Shown here piece after piece: positions 20,375 to 30,200 of a DNA stretch of 64,000 bases (position 1 is its first letter; the number at the start of each line of letters is the position of its first letter). The translations under genes were made by a program, and so were the position numbers. Origin of the DNA: Shewanella litorisediminis. GTDB taxonomy: Bacteria > Pseudomonadota > Gammaproteobacteria > Enterobacterales > Shewanellaceae. The DNA lies in the NCBI RefSeq assembly GCF_016834455.1, contig NZ_CP069213.1:3511501-3575500 (forward strand), read 5' to 3'. The notes below the pieces were generated by a model, which saw nothing but the letters and a program-made list of their open reading frames with translations, made no database searches and was not told where the DNA came from.

Positions 20375-21865
20375 CTAGATTAAATCACTATTGACCAATT
20401 GGCGAATAAAAGGCATCAGGTCGCTGGCGAGCATGCCTCGCTCGCCGCAGAGTGCTGCGAGGTCAGCCGCTTCACCGTGGATCACGACACCGGCAATGGT
20501 CGCCGTCATGGTATCCAGTCCCTGCGCCATCAGGGCGGCGATTATACCAGATAAAACATCTCCGCACCCACCGCTGGCAAGCCCAGGATTCCCCACGGGA
20601 GCCACCATTAGGGTATCGCCATCATAGATAAGCGTGCCAGCACCTTTGAGCAAGACGACGCCACCGAATCTCTCCTGCAACTGCCTGACTGCGGCAAACC
20701 TGTCGACCTCTATCTCGGCGGTAGACACCCCCAGCAGCCTTGCCGCTTCGCCGGGATGGGGAGTCAACACGCGATTGACCTGGCGGCAGGGCTCTTTCGA
20801 TAACAGATTCAGCGCATCGGCATCGAGCACACAGGGTTTATCCGATAAACCAACCGCCTTATACAGGTTGTAACCCCAGTCATCCTTGCCAAGGCCGGGG
20901 CCAAGCACCAGCACATCAGCCCAGCCCAAACGCAGATACACCTCCATGTCCACCAACTCGCAGCCCCAGAACATCAGCTCCGGGCGGTTGGCATTTACGG
21001 TCAATTGGTGTTCTGGCCGGCTGATAACCGTCACCAATCCCGCACCGGCACGAAGACAGGCCTCCCCGGCCAGCCTGACCGCACCTGCCATGCCATAGTT
21101 GCCACCCATGATGGTGACCTTACCGGATTTACCCTTGTGGCTGTCCCGTGGGCGACGCCCAAGCAAGTCTTTCAAAAAGCCTGCATCGACCCGCTGAGCC
21201 GCAGGCGGCAATTCTGCGAGAAACTCAGCAAGCCCGAGGGAAGCATAGCGAATAAGCCCGGCAAAATGCCGTGCTCTGGAGGTAAAAAGCCCCTGTTTTA
21301 GACCACCAAAACAGAGTGTGACATCGGCTTGAACCGCAACAGGATTAACATTGCCTGTATCGGCATTGACACCGGAAGGCATGTCCAGGCTGAGCACCCA
21401 GGCAGGCGTCGAGTTCACCGCAGAAAAACACTGCTGCAAGTCTTCACTGAGTTCGCCGCTGCTTCCGGTACCCAGTACCCCATCAATGATGACCTCGGCT
21501 CCTTCGAGTGCCGCCTCGGTAAAGGCTTCGGCGACGCCACCAGCCTCGGTAAAGGCGGCCATGGCAGCAACATATTCCTGGGTTTTGCCTTGCCCCAGTA
21601 ACAGCACCCGCGCACGATTGCCTCTGGTTAACAGCAGCCTGGCCACAACCAGCGCATCGGCGCCATTATTGCCTTTGCCCACCAAGACCACTGTGGCCAG
21701 ATTGCTGTGCTCTGACGACTCCAAAATCGCCATGGCGGCGCTGCCGGCCTGCTCGACCAATTCGTACAGGCTGCAAGCCCCGGAATTGACTGCATTGATT
21801 TCTGCAGCCTTCACCTGGGCGGCCGTATACAGTGTTTGAGGCAAGGACAGGCAAGAATCACTCAT
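20375..21865 (-). CDS. nnrD: bifunctional NAD(P)H-hydrate epimerase/dehydratase
   Basis: 496-aa metabolite-repair enzyme (YjeF). The N-terminal epimerase half is residues about 1-215 and the C-terminal ADP/ATP-dependent NAD(P)HX dehydratase half about 230-496, with GPGLGKDDW, LDADALNLL, LTPHPGEAARLL and GNPGLASGGCGDVLSG. The epimerase glycine-rich motif reads GNNGADALV rather than the usual GNNGGDG. Start ATG 21865 has GGAG upstream. It is the first gene of the leftward run to hflC. Confidence 0.95.
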   Translation of the reverse strand: MSDSCLSLPQTLYTAAQVKAAEINAVNSGACSLYELVEQAGSAAMAILESSEHSNLATVVLVGKGNNGADALVVARLLLTRGNRARVLLLGQGKTQEYVAAMAAFTEAGGVAEAFTEAALEGAEVIIDGVLGTGSSGELSEDLQQCFSAVNSTPAWVLSLDMPSGVNADTGNVNPVAVQADVTLCFGGLKQGLFTSRARHFAGLIRYASLGLAEFLAELPPAAQRVDAGFLKDLLGRRPRDSHKGKSGKVTIMGGNYGMAGAVRLAGEACLRAGAGLVTVISRPEHQLTVNANRPELMFWGCELVDMEVYLRLGWADVLVLGPGLGKDDWGYNLYKAVGLSDKPCVLDADALNLLSKEPCRQVNRVLTPHPGEAARLLGVSTAEIEVDRFAAVRQLQERFGGVVLLKGAGTLIYDGDTLMVAPVGNPGLASGGCGDVLSGIIAALMAQGLDTMTATIAGVVIHGEAADLAALCGERGMLASDLMPFIRQLVNSDLI

Positions 21866-21992
21866 ACCTTCAACTCCATTTCACATCGGATGCAATCAAA
21901 TAACGGTATCTACTGGCGGCCTGACGGATGACTTTATACACTTTAACTGTGAACACCCCTTACGGGTTTTAGCCACTCTTTGGAGTACAAGT

Positions 21993-22181
21993 ATGACTGG
22001 CACAAGGACGATGCTGCTCACCTTGTTGGTCCTGGTGCTTTCAGTACTCTTGATCAGCTTACCTTTGTCTTCCAACATCCTGATCCAGGCACTGCTGCTG
22101 TTGTGCGTGCTCCTGGTAGTACTTGGGCTATACAAGGCCGTCACTTTGCCTGTGCAGGATAAAGACAACGACAAATCCTAG
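21993..22181 (+). CDS. small two-helix membrane protein of unknown function
   Basis: 62 aa, not recognised. Two hydrophobic stretches, MLLTLLVLVLSVLLISLPL and ALLLLCVLLVVLGLYKAV, are joined by a short polar turn and end in a charged tail (QDKDNDKS). Support for a real gene: a GGAG ribosome site sits 8 nt before ATG 21993, the composition is strongly membrane-like, and a bidirectional terminator follows 91 bp later. It lies alone between divergent nnrD and a convergent helical protein gene. Tail-in or tail-out topology cannot be told. Confidence 0.65.
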   Translation: MTGTRTMLLTLLVLVLSVLLISLPLSSNILIQALLLLCVLLVVLGLYKAVTLPVQDKDNDKS

Positions 22182-22271
22182 GGCAGACCGCTTCACAAGA
22201 TAACAGCATGGCGGCGCCAAAAACCTTGATGCAAATCATGCAAAGTGATTTACCCTTTTGGCGTTACCCAT

Positions 22272-22300
22272 AAAAAAACCGGCCACTGGGCCGGTTTTTT
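22272..22300. terminator. bidirectional Rho-independent terminator
   Basis: AACCGGCC/GGCCGGTT hairpin with A- and T-runs on opposite sides. It lies between the 62-aa membrane protein gene and the convergent gene ending at 22316. Confidence 0.9.
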
Positions 22301-22315
22301 GCGATTAGATCATGG

Positions 22316-22771
22316 CTAGATATCATCCATCCGGATGGTACTGTGAACCAGCCTCTGCTGCTGAATCTTTTCTACCCTGACCAAATCGGCCAAGGCACTG
22401 CGAATTTCTTCGGTTTGTGATGTTTCAGCCGTTTTTTCCAAAAGCGCAATCAAGCGGTTTTCCAAGTCCAGGTGCAGGCTGAGCACATCGTCTTCCTGCA
22501 TGTTGGCTGGCAGCATAGTGCTCTGACAACGCTTAATAAAGTCCTCAAAAATAAGGTCTTTATACCAAGTGTCCAGAAGTCTCAATGGCGCATCGTCCAC
22601 ATAGTCTTCCAATTTCTTTGCAATATGCTTTTGTTGCTGCTGAAAGTACTCAAGCATCAATTTCACCCGGGAAGAGTCAGCTTGGGCATGCAGCCTTTTG
22701 TAAAGTTGAGCCATTTCCAGCCGGCATGTTGCCAGATACTCCAGAAGCTCACGCAGTTGTTGAATACGCAT
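22316..22771 (-). CDS. helical protein of unknown function, possibly ferritin-like
   Basis: 151 aa, all-helical and charged, without signal peptide or membrane segment. The order of Glu/His-bearing helices (RIQQLRELLEYLATCRLEM, MLEYFQQQQKHIAKKLEDY, LENRLIALLEKTAETSQTEE) suggests a four-helix bundle of ferritin or rubrerythrin type, but an ExxH metal pair is not clearly repeated, so this is only a guess. The start at 22771 is chosen because GGAGG lies 7 nt upstream; an ATG at 22831 has no ribosome site. It is next to the tRNA-Gly array but not obviously connected to it. Confidence 0.7.
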   Translation of the reverse strand: MRIQQLRELLEYLATCRLEMAQLYKRLHAQADSSRVKLMLEYFQQQQKHIAKKLEDYVDDAPLRLLDTWYKDLIFEDFIKRCQSTMLPANMQEDDVLSLHLDLENRLIALLEKTAETSQTEEIRSALADLVRVEKIQQQRLVHSTIRMDDI

Positions 22772-23052
22772 AGGACTGCCTCCATCTTCAATGACCCTGT
22801 TACGGCCAATTTCAATTTTGTCTGGAGCCATTATGGAAGCATTTATCAGTAGATTATTTGAATTGCATCATAATTCAGTAAATGCGAAATTCCGCATCTG
22901 CGTGCTTTTGATGGTTCTTTGCAGAGGATCACCCTATGAAGGCACTCTGTGTCTGGGCTCACAGGCTGTGAGACAAAATGCCCACCCAAAGCATGAGGAA
23001 TAATCCTGCATTTGAATTACATATTTATTGAGGGAGAAAAAATTGAGGAGTT

Positions 23053-23128
23053 TGGAGCGACATATCGGGTTCGAACCGATGACCTATACCTTGGCAAGGT
23101 ATCGCTCTACCAACTGAGCTAATGTCGC
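23053..23128 (-). tRNA. tRNA-Gly(GCC), copy 1
   Basis: 76 nt on the minus strand including an encoded CCA. Acceptor stem GCGACAT/ATGTCGC, anticodon stem ATACC/GGTAT with loop TTGCCAA (anticodon GCC), and a T-arm with GGTTCGAACC. It is the last copy in transcription order. Downstream there is a T-rich stretch (23035-23041) but no clear hairpin terminator. Confidence 0.97.
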
Positions 23129-23161
23129 ATTCGCTGTTTTGTGACTGGCGGAGTCAGAATT

Positions 23162-23237
23162 TGGAGCGACATATCGGGTTCGAACCGATGACCTATACCT
23201 TGGCAAGGTATCGCTCTACCAACTGAGCTAATGTCGC
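23162..23237 (-). tRNA. tRNA-Gly(GCC), copy 2
   Basis: Identical by eye to copy 1, offset exactly 109 bp from it. The 33-bp spacer to copy 1 (23129-23161) differs from the next spacer by one base. Confidence 0.97.
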
Positions 23238-23270
23238 ATTCGCTGTTTTGTGACTGGCGAAGTCAGAATT

Positions 23271-23346
23271 TGGAGCGACATATCGGGTTCGAACCGATGA
23301 CCTATACCTTGGCAAGGTATCGCTCTACCAACTGAGCTAATGTCGC
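23271..23346 (-). tRNA. tRNA-Gly(GCC), copy 3
   Basis: Identical by eye to the neighbouring copies, anticodon GCC, offset 109 bp. Confidence 0.97.
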
Positions 23347-23379
23347 ATTCGCTGTTTTGTGACTGGCGAAGTCAGAATT

Positions 23380-23455
23380 TGGAGCGACATATCGGGTTCG
23401 AACCGATGACCTATACCTTGGCAAGGTATCGCTCTACCAACTGAGCTAATGTCGC
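23380..23455 (-). tRNA. tRNA-Gly(GCC), copy 4
   Basis: Identical by eye to the neighbouring copies, anticodon GCC, offset 109 bp. Confidence 0.97.
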
Positions 23456-23488
23456 ATTCGCTGTTTTATGACTGGCGAAGTCAGAATT

Positions 23489-23564
23489 TGGAGCGACATA
23501 TCGGGTTCGAACCGATGACCTATACCTTGGCAAGGTATCGCTCTACCAACTGAGCTAATGTCGC
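23489..23564 (-). tRNA. tRNA-Gly(GCC), copy 5 (promoter-proximal)
   Basis: First of the five in transcription order; identical tRNA sequence. Its upstream flank no longer matches the spacer seen between the other copies. Confidence 0.97.
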
Positions 23565-23617
23565 GCTCTCGCTTCACTGCAAATTTACCGTTTTCAGAGT
23601 ATCACCCTTCTTACCGG

Positions 23618-23635
23618 CAACTGAGCTAATGTCGC
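23618..23635 (-). pseudogene. relic of a further tRNA-Gly copy
   Basis: These 18 bp are identical to the first 18 nt (acceptor 5' strand and start of the D-arm) of the five tRNA genes. The rest of the tRNA is absent. It sits in the leader between the array promoter and copy 5, and looks like what remains of a sixth repeat unit after deletion. Confidence 0.75.
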
Positions 23636-23677
23636 AAATTCGCCCTTCACAGCTTACCGCTGTAAAGGTGAGGCCGC

Positions 23678-23705
23678 ATTATATGAAAATTTCCATGGCC
23701 TGCAA
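23678..23705 (-). promoter_or_regulatory. tRNA-Gly operon promoter
   Basis: Minus-strand TTGCAG (23700-23705), 16-bp spacer, perfect TATAAT (23678-23683), then a G/C-rich discriminator GCGGCC. This is the pattern expected for a stable-RNA promoter under stringent control. Transcription would start near 23670, about 105 nt before copy 5. Confidence 0.75.
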
Positions 23706-23735
23706 CCCCCCGCCACAGATTTATCTATCGTTTGC

Positions 23736-24281
23736 TCAAATTTTAAATACTTTTTCGCGATAGAACTGAAGTTCTGCAATAGACTCCTGGATATCAAGCA
23801 GCGCCTGGTGGGTGCCCTGCTTATTGAAGCCTTTCATCACTTCCGGATCCCAGCGTTTTACCAACTCTTTGATAGTGCTGACATCGATATTTCTGTAGTG
23901 GAAAAAATCTTCCAATTCGCGCATGTACTTATTCAGGAAACGTCTGTCCTGTCCTACGCTGTTACCGCACATAGGAGAGACGCCGCTGGGAACGTGCTGT
24001 GACAGGAAACTGATTGTCTGGGCAATGGCATCGGCTTCTGTGTACTGGCTCTCTCGAACACGTTGGATAAGACCAGAGGCGCCGTGATGCTCTTGATTCC
24101 AATCATCCATGGCCGCCAAAACCTCGTCAGACTGATGAATCGCTATCACTGGACCTTGGGCAAGGATGTTCAGGTCCTGATCGGTTACCAGGGTGGCAAT
24201 TTCCAGGATCCGGTCCACTTCGGGCTCCAATCCTGTCATCTCAAGATCAATCCAAATAAGATTTTTTGCGTCTGCAGCCAT
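23736..24281 (-). CDS. orn: oligoribonuclease
   Basis: 181-aa 3'-5' exoribonuclease of the DEDDh family that degrades di- and short oligonucleotides, including pGpG from cyclic di-GMP breakdown. Motifs are the first DxE in IWIDLEMTG, the central Asp in [12 protein letters not shown], and the final His/Asp in [14 protein letters not shown]. Start [10 protein letters not shown] at 24281 gives the usual length; the longer in-frame extension to 24365 is unlike the family. It is divergent from rsgA and next to tRNA-Gly genes, as in E. coli. Confidence 0.97.
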   Translation of the reverse strand: MAADAKNLIWIDLEMTGLEPEVDRILEIATLVTDQDLNILAQGPVIAIHQSDEVLAAMDDWNQEHHGASGLIQRVRESQYTEADAIAQTISFLSQHVPSGVSPMCGNSVGQDRRFLNKYMRELEDFFHYRNIDVSTIKELVKRWDPEVMKGFNKQGTHQALLDIQESIAELQFYREKVFKI

Positions 24282-24391
24282 ATACCTGCCTTTTGGTTCC
24301 CGCGCCGTATTTTCAGGCTTTTTTGTCAAAGACCGTGTATCATAATGCTTTTTATGCCCAACCACATCAGATTATTGACGAAGACAGCTTT

Positions 24392-25447
24392 GTGAGTAAA
24401 AAGAAACCTCTCAGTCATGGCCAATTGCGCCGCATGCGCGCCAATCATGAAAAACGGCTCAGCCGCGGCAAACTCGAAAACCAGGCGCCTGAATTACAGG
24501 ATAGTTCACTCGGTCAGGAAGAACCCGCCGTGGTCATTTCCCGCTTCGGTCAACATGCCGACGTGGAGACAATCGGCGGTGACATCATTCGCTGCAATAT
24601 TCGCAGAACCATACAAAGTCTGGTCACCGGAGATAAGGTGATTATCCGTCAGGCATTGGAAGATGGCAGCGCCATTGGCGGTGTGGTGGAAGCTGTGCAT
24701 CCCCGAACCTCGTCACTGACCCGGCCGGATCTGTATGATGGCGTAAAAATCATTGCTGCCAATATCGATCAGATATTGATTGTTTCCTCGGTTGTCCCAG
24801 CCTTTACCACCCAAATAATCGACAGATATTTGGTCGCCTCGGAAGACACAGGCATTGCGCCCGTTATCATCCTCAATAAAATCGACCTGATGAATGATGA
24901 GGACAAAGACGATATTGAAGCCGCGCTCGGCAGGTATCGTTCTCTTGGCTATCCTGTTTACGAGGTCAGCAGTAAATCAAAGGCCGGTATCGACACGGTT
25001 AAAGCCTTACTCAATGACAAAATCAGTGTATTCGTAGGCCAATCCGGTGTGGGTAAGTCCTCCATGATCAATGCCTTGCTGCCCGATGCTGAATTGCTGA
25101 CCGGCGAAGTATCTGAAGGCTCAGGCCTTGGCCAACATACCACCACCACCGCCAGATTGTTGCACTTGCCAAGCGGCGGCGATTTGATAGATTCCCCCGG
25201 CGTACGCGAATTCGCCCTCTGGCATCTGCCGCCAGACAGAGTCAGCTGGTGCTTTACTGAATTTCGCGATTACCTCGGCACCTGCAAGTTCCGTGATTGC
25301 AAACACCTGGATGACCCGGGTTGCAGCATTCGCGACGCGCTGAATGCAGGCAAAATCCATCAGGACAGATTCAATAATTACCACAGGATCATCGCCAGTC
25401 TGGATGAACAGCGTCACGCTCGACATTTCAGACACAACGAAGAATGA
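24392..25447 (+). CDS. rsgA: small ribosomal subunit biogenesis GTPase RsgA
   Basis: 351-aa circularly permuted GTPase acting late in 30S maturation. It has an N-terminal OB fold (residues about 40-115), then the permuted order G4 NKIDLM, G1 GQSGVGKSS and G3 DSPG, and a C-terminal zinc site in CKFRDCKHLDDPGC. GTG 24392 (VSKKKPLSHGQLRRMRANHEK) is chosen because this basic N terminus matches the family; 42 codons of open frame upstream overlap orn and are ignored. Confidence 0.96.
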   Translation: MSKKKPLSHGQLRRMRANHEKRLSRGKLENQAPELQDSSLGQEEPAVVISRFGQHADVETIGGDIIRCNIRRTIQSLVTGDKVIIRQALEDGSAIGGVVEAVHPRTSSLTRPDLYDGVKIIAANIDQILIVSSVVPAFTTQIIDRYLVASEDTGIAPVIILNKIDLMNDEDKDDIEAALGRYRSLGYPVYEVSSKSKAGIDTVKALLNDKISVFVGQSGVGKSSMINALLPDAELLTGEVSEGSGLGQHTTTTARLLHLPSGGDLIDSPGVREFALWHLPPDRVSWCFTEFRDYLGTCKFRDCKHLDDPGCSIRDALNAGKIHQDRFNNYHRIIASLDEQRHARHFRHNEE

Positions 25448-25483
25448 TCCGGCAACAAATTGAAAGCAAAAGGACAAAGACAA

Positions 25484-26347
25484 GTGGATAAAGTAAAAAT
25501 CGCCCTCCAATACCTGATGCCAAAGCATTTGGTATCACGCATCGTGGGCAAATTTGCCGCCGCCGAGGCTGGTTTTGTGACCACCGCCTTCATTAAATGG
25601 TTTATCAAGCAGTACGGCATCAACATGAGTGAGGCCCTGCATTCCAACCCCGAAGCCTATAAAACCTTCAATGATTTCTTCACCCGTGAGCTGAAGCCCG
25701 GCCTGCGCCCCATCGACCAGGGCAAGGACATCATGGTGCATCCCGTTGACGGCGCCGTAAGCCAGCTGGGCCCCATCGAAGATGGGCGTATTTTCCAGGC
25801 CAAGGGCCACCATTATTCGGCGCTGGCGCTCTTGGGTGGTCAGGCCGATGATGCCGCCCGTTTTGAAGAGGGTGATTTTGCCACCATTTACCTGGCGCCC
25901 AAGGATTACCACCGCATTCATATGCCCATCAAAGGCACACTGTCGAAGATGACCTATGTGCCCGGTGAGCTCTTTTCGGTAAACCCGCTGACCGCCCGCA
26001 ACGTGCCGGGTCTCTTTGCCCGCAACGAGCGTGTTGTGGCGATTTTCGAGACCGAAAAAGGCCCGCTGGCCATGGTACTCGTGGGTGCCACCATAGTGGC
26101 CAGCATTGAAACTGTGTGGGCCGGCACGGTTACGCCGCCAACCGGCAAAAAAGTCTTTACCTGGGACTACCCCACCGAAGGTCCCGAAGCTCTTACACTG
26201 GAAAAAGGCGCCGAAATGGGCCGCTTTAAGCTTGGCAGTACCGTGGTGATGTTGTTTGCCAAGGATGCCATCGATGACTTCGCCGAGGGTGTAAAACCCG
26301 AAGCCGTTACCCGTATGGGCCAGCCGTTCGCCAAGCTGGAGGACTGA
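25484..26347 (+). CDS. psd: phosphatidylserine decarboxylase proenzyme
   Basis: 287-aa membrane-associated enzyme making phosphatidylethanolamine. It self-cleaves at the LGST motif ([10 protein letters not shown] near residue 255), leaving a pyruvoyl group on the small subunit. The catalytic Asp is in VHPVDGAVS and the His in [11 protein letters not shown] 25484 ([19 protein letters not shown]) follows AAAGGAC at good spacing; an in-frame TTG at 25460 is a weaker alternative. It lies 36 bp after rsgA and overlaps the next gene (TGATG), suggesting an rsgA-psd-transporter transcript. Confidence 0.96.
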   Translation: MDKVKIALQYLMPKHLVSRIVGKFAAAEAGFVTTAFIKWFIKQYGINMSEALHSNPEAYKTFNDFFTRELKPGLRPIDQGKDIMVHPVDGAVSQLGPIEDGRIFQAKGHHYSALALLGGQADDAARFEEGDFATIYLAPKDYHRIHMPIKGTLSKMTYVPGELFSVNPLTARNVPGLFARNERVVAIFETEKGPLAMVLVGATIVASIETVWAGTVTPPTGKKVFTWDYPTEGPEALTLEKGAEMGRFKLGSTVVMLFAKDAIDDFAEGVKPEAVTRMGQPFAKLED

Positions 26348-27222
26348 TGTCCAAAACCTCGTCGGGACTGCTTGAGTTACATTCGGCGGTATTGCTGTTT
26401 GGCGGTACCGCGCTTTTCTCCAAGCTCATCCCGCTCGGGGCACTCGATATCACCGTCTATCGCTGCGCCATCGCCGCCCTGGTGTTGGCGCTGATTGTAA
26501 AGGCCACCCGCCATCCTCTCAGACTTGGCAACACCAGAGATTATGGTATTGCCCTGGCCCTCGGCATTATTGTCAGCCTGCACTGGGTTACCTATTTCGC
26601 CTCAATGCAAATGTCCTCAGTGGCCATAGGTATGATTGCGTTTTTTACCTATCCGGTCATGACAGTACTGATAGAACCCCTTATCAACGGTACCCGTCCA
26701 GACCTGCGTGACCTTATCTGTGGCATAGCCGTACTCGCAGGCGTAGCGCTGCTGATCCCTGAGGCCAGTTTGGGTAACGATATCACCCTGGGGATTTTGG
26801 TCGGGGTGCTGTCAGCGGCGCTCTTTACCGCCCGCAACTTGCTTCACAAGCGCTATTTTGCCCAGTACACCGGGCCCCAGGCCATGTTCTACCAAACACT
26901 GGTTGCCGCGCTCTTTCTGGGCAGTTTTGTTGAATCGACCCCACAAGAGCTGAGCACTGATGTTTGGCAGCTGTTAATCCTGCTTGGCGTTATCTTTACC
27001 GCCACGCCACACGCCCTTTTCACCTCTGCGCTGCGGCATTTAAGCGCTAAAACTGTGGGCTTGGTGTCCTGCCTGCAACCCTTCTATGGCACTTTACTGG
27101 CACTGTTGCTGCTGGGAGAATCCCCCAGTGCCAACACCCTGGTAGGCGGCCTGCTGGTTGTAACCACCGCGATATTTGAAACCGCCCAAAGCCACAAATC
27201 ACTGCAACAAAAAAAGTCCTGA
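26347..27222 (+). CDS. DMT superfamily (EamA) transporter
   Basis: 291-aa inner-membrane protein with about ten hydrophobic helices in two EamA repeats (each ending in the pattern FTARNLLHKRYF or FTSALRHLSAKTVGL). The substrate cannot be predicted; the family exports amino acids, metabolites and drugs. The ATG overlaps the psd stop by 1 bp. The C-terminal tail (QSHKSLQQKKS) is basic, consistent with a cytoplasmic C terminus. Confidence 0.88.
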   Translation: MSKTSSGLLELHSAVLLFGGTALFSKLIPLGALDITVYRCAIAALVLALIVKATRHPLRLGNTRDYGIALALGIIVSLHWVTYFASMQMSSVAIGMIAFFTYPVMTVLIEPLINGTRPDLRDLICGIAVLAGVALLIPEASLGNDITLGILVGVLSAALFTARNLLHKRYFAQYTGPQAMFYQTLVAALFLGSFVESTPQELSTDVWQLLILLGVIFTATPHALFTSALRHLSAKTVGLVSCLQPFYGTLLALLLLGESPSANTLVGGLLVVTTAIFETAQSHKSLQQKKS

Positions 27223-27293
27223 CACAAACATACAAATTCCTGTTTGCTTTGGTAACATGCTTTAGGTATTCAAATTTGCCTCGATCCGGTGCC

Positions 27294-30200
27294 ATGATAC
27301 GTACTCTGCTGATAGCGCTTGTTTTTATTAGTTTTCTTTGCGAGGCCAACTCCCCACTGCAGTTGGATAAGCGTTTTGGTTTTACTTCAAACCAACCCCA
27401 ATCGCAGTCAACACCGGAACAGCAGACTCAGGAAATACTAAGCAATATCGAAACGCTATCCCAAATAGCTGGGGAGTATCAAGATAAGTTCCTGACTTTC
27501 GACACCGAAAAAGCCGCACTTAATAAAGCCTTTGCCAGCGCGCAAAAAGAGCTGAACTTGGCACGCAGACAGGATTTGAATCAACAGGCTTCAGCCGCAC
27601 ATCTTCGCCTGTCCGAGCTAAAGGAAACCGAGATCCAGCTGCTCCAGCAACAAGCCAGCTTGCTGCAAAGGCACAATCAGTTACCAACGCTGGTGTCTTC
27701 AGCACGCCAAGCGTTAGTGCAACATCAAAAGTCGCCCTTATTAACGCCGGATACTGCCGCAGGAGTATTACAACAAACCCAACGACACTATTACGAACAA
27801 AACTTGGCAACACTGGAAACGGAACAAGCCACAAGCCAAACACGTATCGAGCTTGTCCAGCTGCGTCTAAAAGTGGTGCGATCCCAGCTTAAGCAACAGG
27901 AACTCTTTATTGAAAAGCTTAATCGCGCCATAAGTGACGATCGTCAGGCAATTACCGAGGCGACTCTCGCTGATAGTTTATCCCCCGCAGACGACCATGA
28001 TGACGATTTGGTTCTTCGGCTTAAAGCCAGCAACGAGCAACTCGGACAGAAGCTGCAAAACCTGACACTGCAAATTGATGATGTTGTGAAACAGCAGGAA
28101 GCTGCCGAAACGCGCTCACAGCAACAATCGCAGCAAATTTCCAATATCCAGACGCAGATTGCCTGGGTGAAGACCAACTCAGCCTTTGGCGAGCGCTTTC
28201 TGCAAATGTTACATAATCTCCCCAAGCCACCCAACCCCCAAGCGTCAGAACGTCAGATTGCAGAAACGCGTTTAGCCCGATATCAAATTGAGCAATATCT
28301 AGCCCTGAATCAGGAGCAGCTTAATCAACAAGACCAGTTTAGCCCGGTTCAATATGACTTGCTGACTGCCGAAAGTAAGCTGCTGAAGCAGCTAATGCTG
28401 AGCTTTGATCAACTGCTGAGCGAGCTGGCCAAACTCAAGGTGAGCCAAGAGAATCTGCTTGACCAATACCACACCTTAAAAAACACCCTGAGTGAACATC
28501 TCTTTTGGGTGCCCAATGCAGCACCGATAGGCAAACTTTGGATAACAGACTTGCATCGCAGCCTTATTTGGCTGTTTCAGCAAGCGCCTTGGCAACAGTT
28601 GTCTCAAGCACTCGATGAACAAGGTGAGTATTGGTCTTGGTGGTTGATTTTATTGGTACTTTGCCTAGCGATACAGGACATTATCAAACCGCATTTTTAC
28701 CGGGCACTAAACCGCTTAACCGCTCCGGTTGGCAAGGTAACTCAAGATAATTTTATGTACACACTTGAGACCTTGTTGGTCACAGTGGCTTACGCACTTA
28801 TCCTCCCGAGCCCGGTGATCCTTGCAGGCGCCTTTTTTATGTTGAGCCAATATAACCTCGTACAGGCAGTAGGCTGCAGCTTGCTGGTTATGGGATGTGC
28901 ATATCTGGTGTACCGCATAATGTTTTTGCTGTCGATGGATAATGGCCTTCTAATTGGCCATTTTGCTCGACCGAAGGAGATTATTGACTTCAGCAAAATG
29001 CGCCTGAAATCCCTTATGCTACTCACCATCCCCTTAGTGGCCATCGTCAGTTTTGCCGAAGTCTTAGGGCTGTCGCTGCTCCGTAATAGTATTGGTCGTG
29101 GTGCTTTTATCCTATTATGTTTTCAGCTTTTTTGGTTCTATCGGGATATGGTGAAGTTTGCCAATAAATACAAATCAGAACAGCAGGGCCCTAGTAAAAA
29201 TCGCCGACTGCTGCAACGCCTTTTGTGGATGGTTGTACTACTGACACCCGTAGTCAGTGCGGTGCTTGCCTGGCGGGGTTTCTATTTCACTGCGTTCCAG
29301 TTGTTACTGCAGCTGCAACTTTCATTGCTGTTGGTACTGGGCTTTGTGCTTTTGTATCAACTAATAAAACGTTGGATGCTGATTGAACGGCGCCGGATTG
29401 CCTTCGACCGCGCCAAGGCGAGACGTGCCGAAAAATTATCTCAGCGTGAACGAGGTGAGACATTACTTGGGGACAACCTCGATGTCTACGAAGAACCATC
29501 TGTCGATTTGGAAACCATCTCCAGTCAGTCATTGGGACTGGTGCGCTCACTGCTGATACTCGCCTTTCTCGCCAGCCTGATTGGCCTGTGGACTCAAACT
29601 CACTCAGCAATGTACTCTCTATTGGATGGCATCAATCTTTGGAACAGTACAACACTGATTGATGGCAATGAACAAATGGTACCTGTAACCTTAAAGTCGG
29701 TACTGTTTGGCATTCTTTTCATCGTGTTTTCGCTAATTATTGCCACCAATCTGCCAGGCCTGCTCGAATTGGTGCTTTTGCAACGGTTGGATTTATCGCC
29801 AGGTACCGGCTTTGCCATCAGTACTGTGAGTCGTTATCTGGTGGTAATGCTGGGCACCCTGGTGGGCTTCTCTACGTTGGGCATGGAATGGTCCAAGTTG
29901 CAGTGGCTGATTGCCGCCCTGTCTGTGGGCCTGGGCTTTGGCTTGCAGGAGATTTTTGCCAACTTCATATCAGGCCTAATCATACTGTTTGAAAAGCCAG
30001 TGAGAATTGGTGATACGGTCACCATCCGGGATCTTTCAGGTACCGTGAGTAAAATTCAAATCCGCGCCACCACCATCATAGATTGGGACAGAAAAGAAAT
30101 TATCGTCCCCAATAAAGCCTTTATTACAGAGCAGCTGATCAACTGGTCCCTGTCCGATCCGATAACGCGGGTCATCATCAAGGTCGCCGTGGCCAGAGAT

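Larger units (their letters stand above)
23053..23564 (-). repeat. tandem 109-bp repeat carrying the tRNA-Gly genes
   Basis: Five units on an exact 109-bp period, each a 76-bp tRNA plus a 33-bp spacer. Four complete spacers differ at only two positions (a G/A at 23151 in spacer 1, and a G/A in spacer 4). Such near-identity points to recent amplification or ongoing gene conversion. Confidence 0.95.

Noticed and set aside
23053..23564. Regular repeat array that could suggest CRISPR
   Set aside because: The repeated unit folds as a complete tRNA-Gly with CCA, spacers are nearly identical to each other, and no cas gene is present.
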